Of a DNA stretch of 64,000 nucleotides, positions 62,271 to 64,000 are shown one piece after another. The position numbers and the translations under genes are program-made. Under the pieces are notes generated by a model that worked only from the letters and a program-made list of their open reading frames with translations, ran no database searches and was not told the origin of the DNA. Within the stretch, counting starts at the first letter, position 1; the number at the start of each line of letters is the position of its first letter. The DNA lies in the NCBI RefSeq assembly GCF_051014445.1, contig NW_027488366.1, forward strand, positions 12,790,001 through 12,854,000, read 5' to 3'. This stretch comes from Colletes latitarsis (lineage: Eukaryota > Arthropoda > Insecta > Hymenoptera > Colletidae).

Positions 62271-64000
62271 CCGTTCAGTGAAAATCCCAGGCCTAACCTA
62301 GATCTAACATGCGTTATCCTCAAAAATATTTATCGAAACCTGGTTTAATCGACTGTTTCAGTGTGGTACCACATTACTATGTGATCCAAACCAGAAAATA
62401 ACCCAGGATCTGTTCAACAAGTATGTGAAAAACGCGAAAGTATGAGTCTGATGTGGTCAAATCCCAGACCTATCCGAGACTTAACTTGTGTTATCCTCTA
62501 AAATATTGATCGAAACCAGGTTTAATCGACTGTTTCAGCGTGGTACCACATTACTACGTGATACAATCCAGAAACAGCCCAGGATATAGCCATGAAGTAT
62601 GAGAAATATGCGAAAGTATGAGCCTGATGAGGGCAAATCCTAGACCTAACCAAAGCCTAACATGCGTTATCCTCTAAAATATTTATCAAGACCAGGTTTA
62701 ATTGAATGTTTCAGTGTGGTACCACATTACTACGTGAACCAAACCAGAAAAAACCCAGGATCCGTTCAACAAGTATGTTAAAACTGCGACAGTATGACCC
62801 TGATGAGGGCAAATCCCAGGCCTAACCTAGACCTAACATGCGTTGTCCTCTAGAATATTGATGGAAATCAGGTTTAATTGACTGTTTCAGTGTGGTCCCA
62901 CATTACTACGTGATCCAAACCAGAGAAAACCCAGGATCCGTTCAACAAGTATGTGAAGAATGCGAAAGTATGAGTCTGATGAGTGAAAATCCCAGGCCTA
63001 ACCTAGACCTAACATGCGTTATCCTCAAAAATATTGATCGAAACCTGGTTTAATCGACTGTTTCAGTGTGGTACCACATTACTATGTGATCCAAACCAGA
63101 AAATAACCCAGGATCTGTTCAACGAGTATGTGAAAATCGCGAAAGTATGAGCCTGATGAGGGCAAATCCCAGACATATCCCAGACCTCACATGCGTTGTG
63201 CTCTAAGATATTGATGGAAACCAGGTTGAAATGACCGTTTCAGTGTGGTACCACATTACTACGTGATGCAATCCAGAAAAAGCCCAGGATCTAGCCATCA
63301 AGTATGAGAAATATGCGAAAGAATGAGCCTGATGAGAGCAAATCTCAGACCTAACCTAGACCTAACATGAATTATTCTCTAAAATATTGATCGAGACCAG
63401 GTTTAATCGACTGTTTCAGTGTGGTACCACATTACTACGTGATCCAAACCAGAAAAAACCGAGGATCAGTTCAACAAGTATGTGAAGAATGCGAAAGTAT
63501 GAGCCTGATGAGGGCAAATCCCAGACCTATCCCAGACCTCACTTGCGTTGTCCTCTAAGATATTGATGGAAACCAGGTTTAATTGACTGTTTCAGTGTTG
63601 TACTTCATTACTACGTGATGCAATCCAGAAAAAGCCCAGGATCTAGCCATCAAGTATGAGAAATATGCGAAAGAATGAGCCTGATGAGAGCAAATCCCAG
63701 ACCTAACCTAGACCTAACATGAATTATTCTCTAAAATATTGATCGAGACCAGGTTTAATCGACTGTTTCAGTATGGTACCACATTACTACGTGATCGAAA
63801 CCAGAAAAAACCGAGGATCAGTTCAACAAGTATGTGAAGAATGCGAAAGTATGAGTCTGATGAGTGAAAATCCCAGGGTTATCCCAGACCTAACATGCGT
63901 TATCCTCTAAAATATTGATCGAAACCAGGTTTAATCGACTGTTTCAGTGTGGTATCACACTACTACGTGACCCAAACCAGAGAAAACCCATGATCTGTTC
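62271..64000 (+). repeat. Mixed monomers at the right edge, with a local 2-mer duplication
   Basis: About ten monomers. AAACCGAGGATCAG is present at 63458 and 63810, 352 bp (two monomers) apart, together with GATCGAGACCAGG, a local B-A dimer duplication. The last 430 bp match 59.16-59.6 kb at offset 4,404. The window ends inside a monomer, so the array continues. Confidence 0.78.

Larger units (their letters stand above)
1..64000 (+). repeat. Tandem satellite array, ~176-bp monomer, whole window
   Basis: The near-invariant AGGTTTAA recurs at 151, 327, 503, 679, 855 and 1031, exactly 176 bp apart, and remains in register to the last copy at 63927. The spacing implies about 362 full monomers, with a small surplus from 177-bp variants. 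All monomers read in the same direction. No inserted element, inversion or unique segment was seen, and both window ends cut a monomer. A typical monomer has 72 G+C of 176 bases. Tandem arrays of nucleosome-sized monomers with higher-order structure are typical of centromeric or pericentromeric heterochromatin in animals and plants. That role is inferred here, not shown. The family is not one I recognise, so no taxon is given. Confidence 0.98.

Noticed and set aside
1..64000. CRISPR-like array of regular repeats
   Set aside because: The units are head-to-tail 176-bp monomers with no short constant repeat and no unique spacers. Variation is spread over the whole monomer.
1..64000. CENP-B box
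   Set aside because: ACTTCGTGATCCAAACC and related TTCG sites lack the required A and CGGG positions, and no reverse-strand match was noticed in the common types. I could not scan each of the ~362 monomers exhaustively.
1..64000. TATA-like promoter at CTAAAATATTGAT in each monomer
   Set aside because: AT-rich strings like this are expected by chance. No start-site context or downstream gene supports promoter function, although satellite transcription cannot be excluded.
1..64000. Assignment to a known satellite such as alpha satellite, Arabidopsis 178-bp repeat or Brassica 176-bp CentBr
   Set aside because: Monomer length alone is close to several known families, but I see no sequence resemblance to the ones I can recall, so no taxon is claimed. 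A database search would decide.

Overview
The whole 64 kb window is one uninterrupted satellite DNA array. The basic unit is about 176 bp (176 in most monomers, 177 in one subfamily). It runs head to tail in one orientation from the first base to the last, about 362 complete monomers plus a partial one at each end, so the array continues beyond both edges. I found no protein-coding gene, RNA gene, transposon, CRISPR array, inversion or unique-sequence break. This points to a eukaryotic nuclear genome, most likely centromeric or other constitutive heterochromatin. The monomer is nucleosome-sized and about 41% GC, judged from one typical monomer counted by eye. I do not recognise the family and cannot name the organism. 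It is not human alpha satellite (171 bp) or the Arabidopsis 178-bp repeat as I know them. || Monomers fall into about four interchangeable sequence types (A to D), told apart by linked variants at monomer positions about 40-95 and 105-150, counting from the near-invariant AGGTTTAA as position 1. Typical landmarks are a palindrome TGTGGTACCACA (22-33), an A-tract (54-60), a variable GGATC-to-CAAGTATG segment (66-85), a CCTA-rich segment with an 11-bp internal repeat (121-144), and CTAAAATATT (157-166). || Over this lies a layered higher-order repeat (HOR) structure, found by matching rare variants at fixed offsets. Left part: a 3-mer (528 bp) twice at 1.5-2.5 kb, a 9-mer (1,588 bp) twice at 2.5-5.7 kb, and a 5-mer (882 bp) at 6.0-7.2 kb. 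Middle: long near-identical blocks at offsets 4,936 (8.5-12.7 vs 13.4-17.6 kb), 13,396 (7.2-11.1 vs 20.6-24.5 kb) and 5,988 bp (19.4-25.2 vs 25.4-31.2 kb), with a nested 13-mer (2,289 bp). 32.5-38.3 kb is a more mixed stretch. Right part: blocks duplicated at offsets 9,334, 12,507, 13,036 and 14,620 bp, and a 7-mer (1,234 bp) present three times almost unchanged at 49.9-53.6 kb. This looks like repeated unequal exchange or segmental amplification plus local gene conversion. || Short open frames (63-89 codons) recur because one phase of the monomer happens to lack stops. I treat none as a gene. Block edges were set by eye and are good to roughly 10-20 bp. Copy identities are described, not computed.
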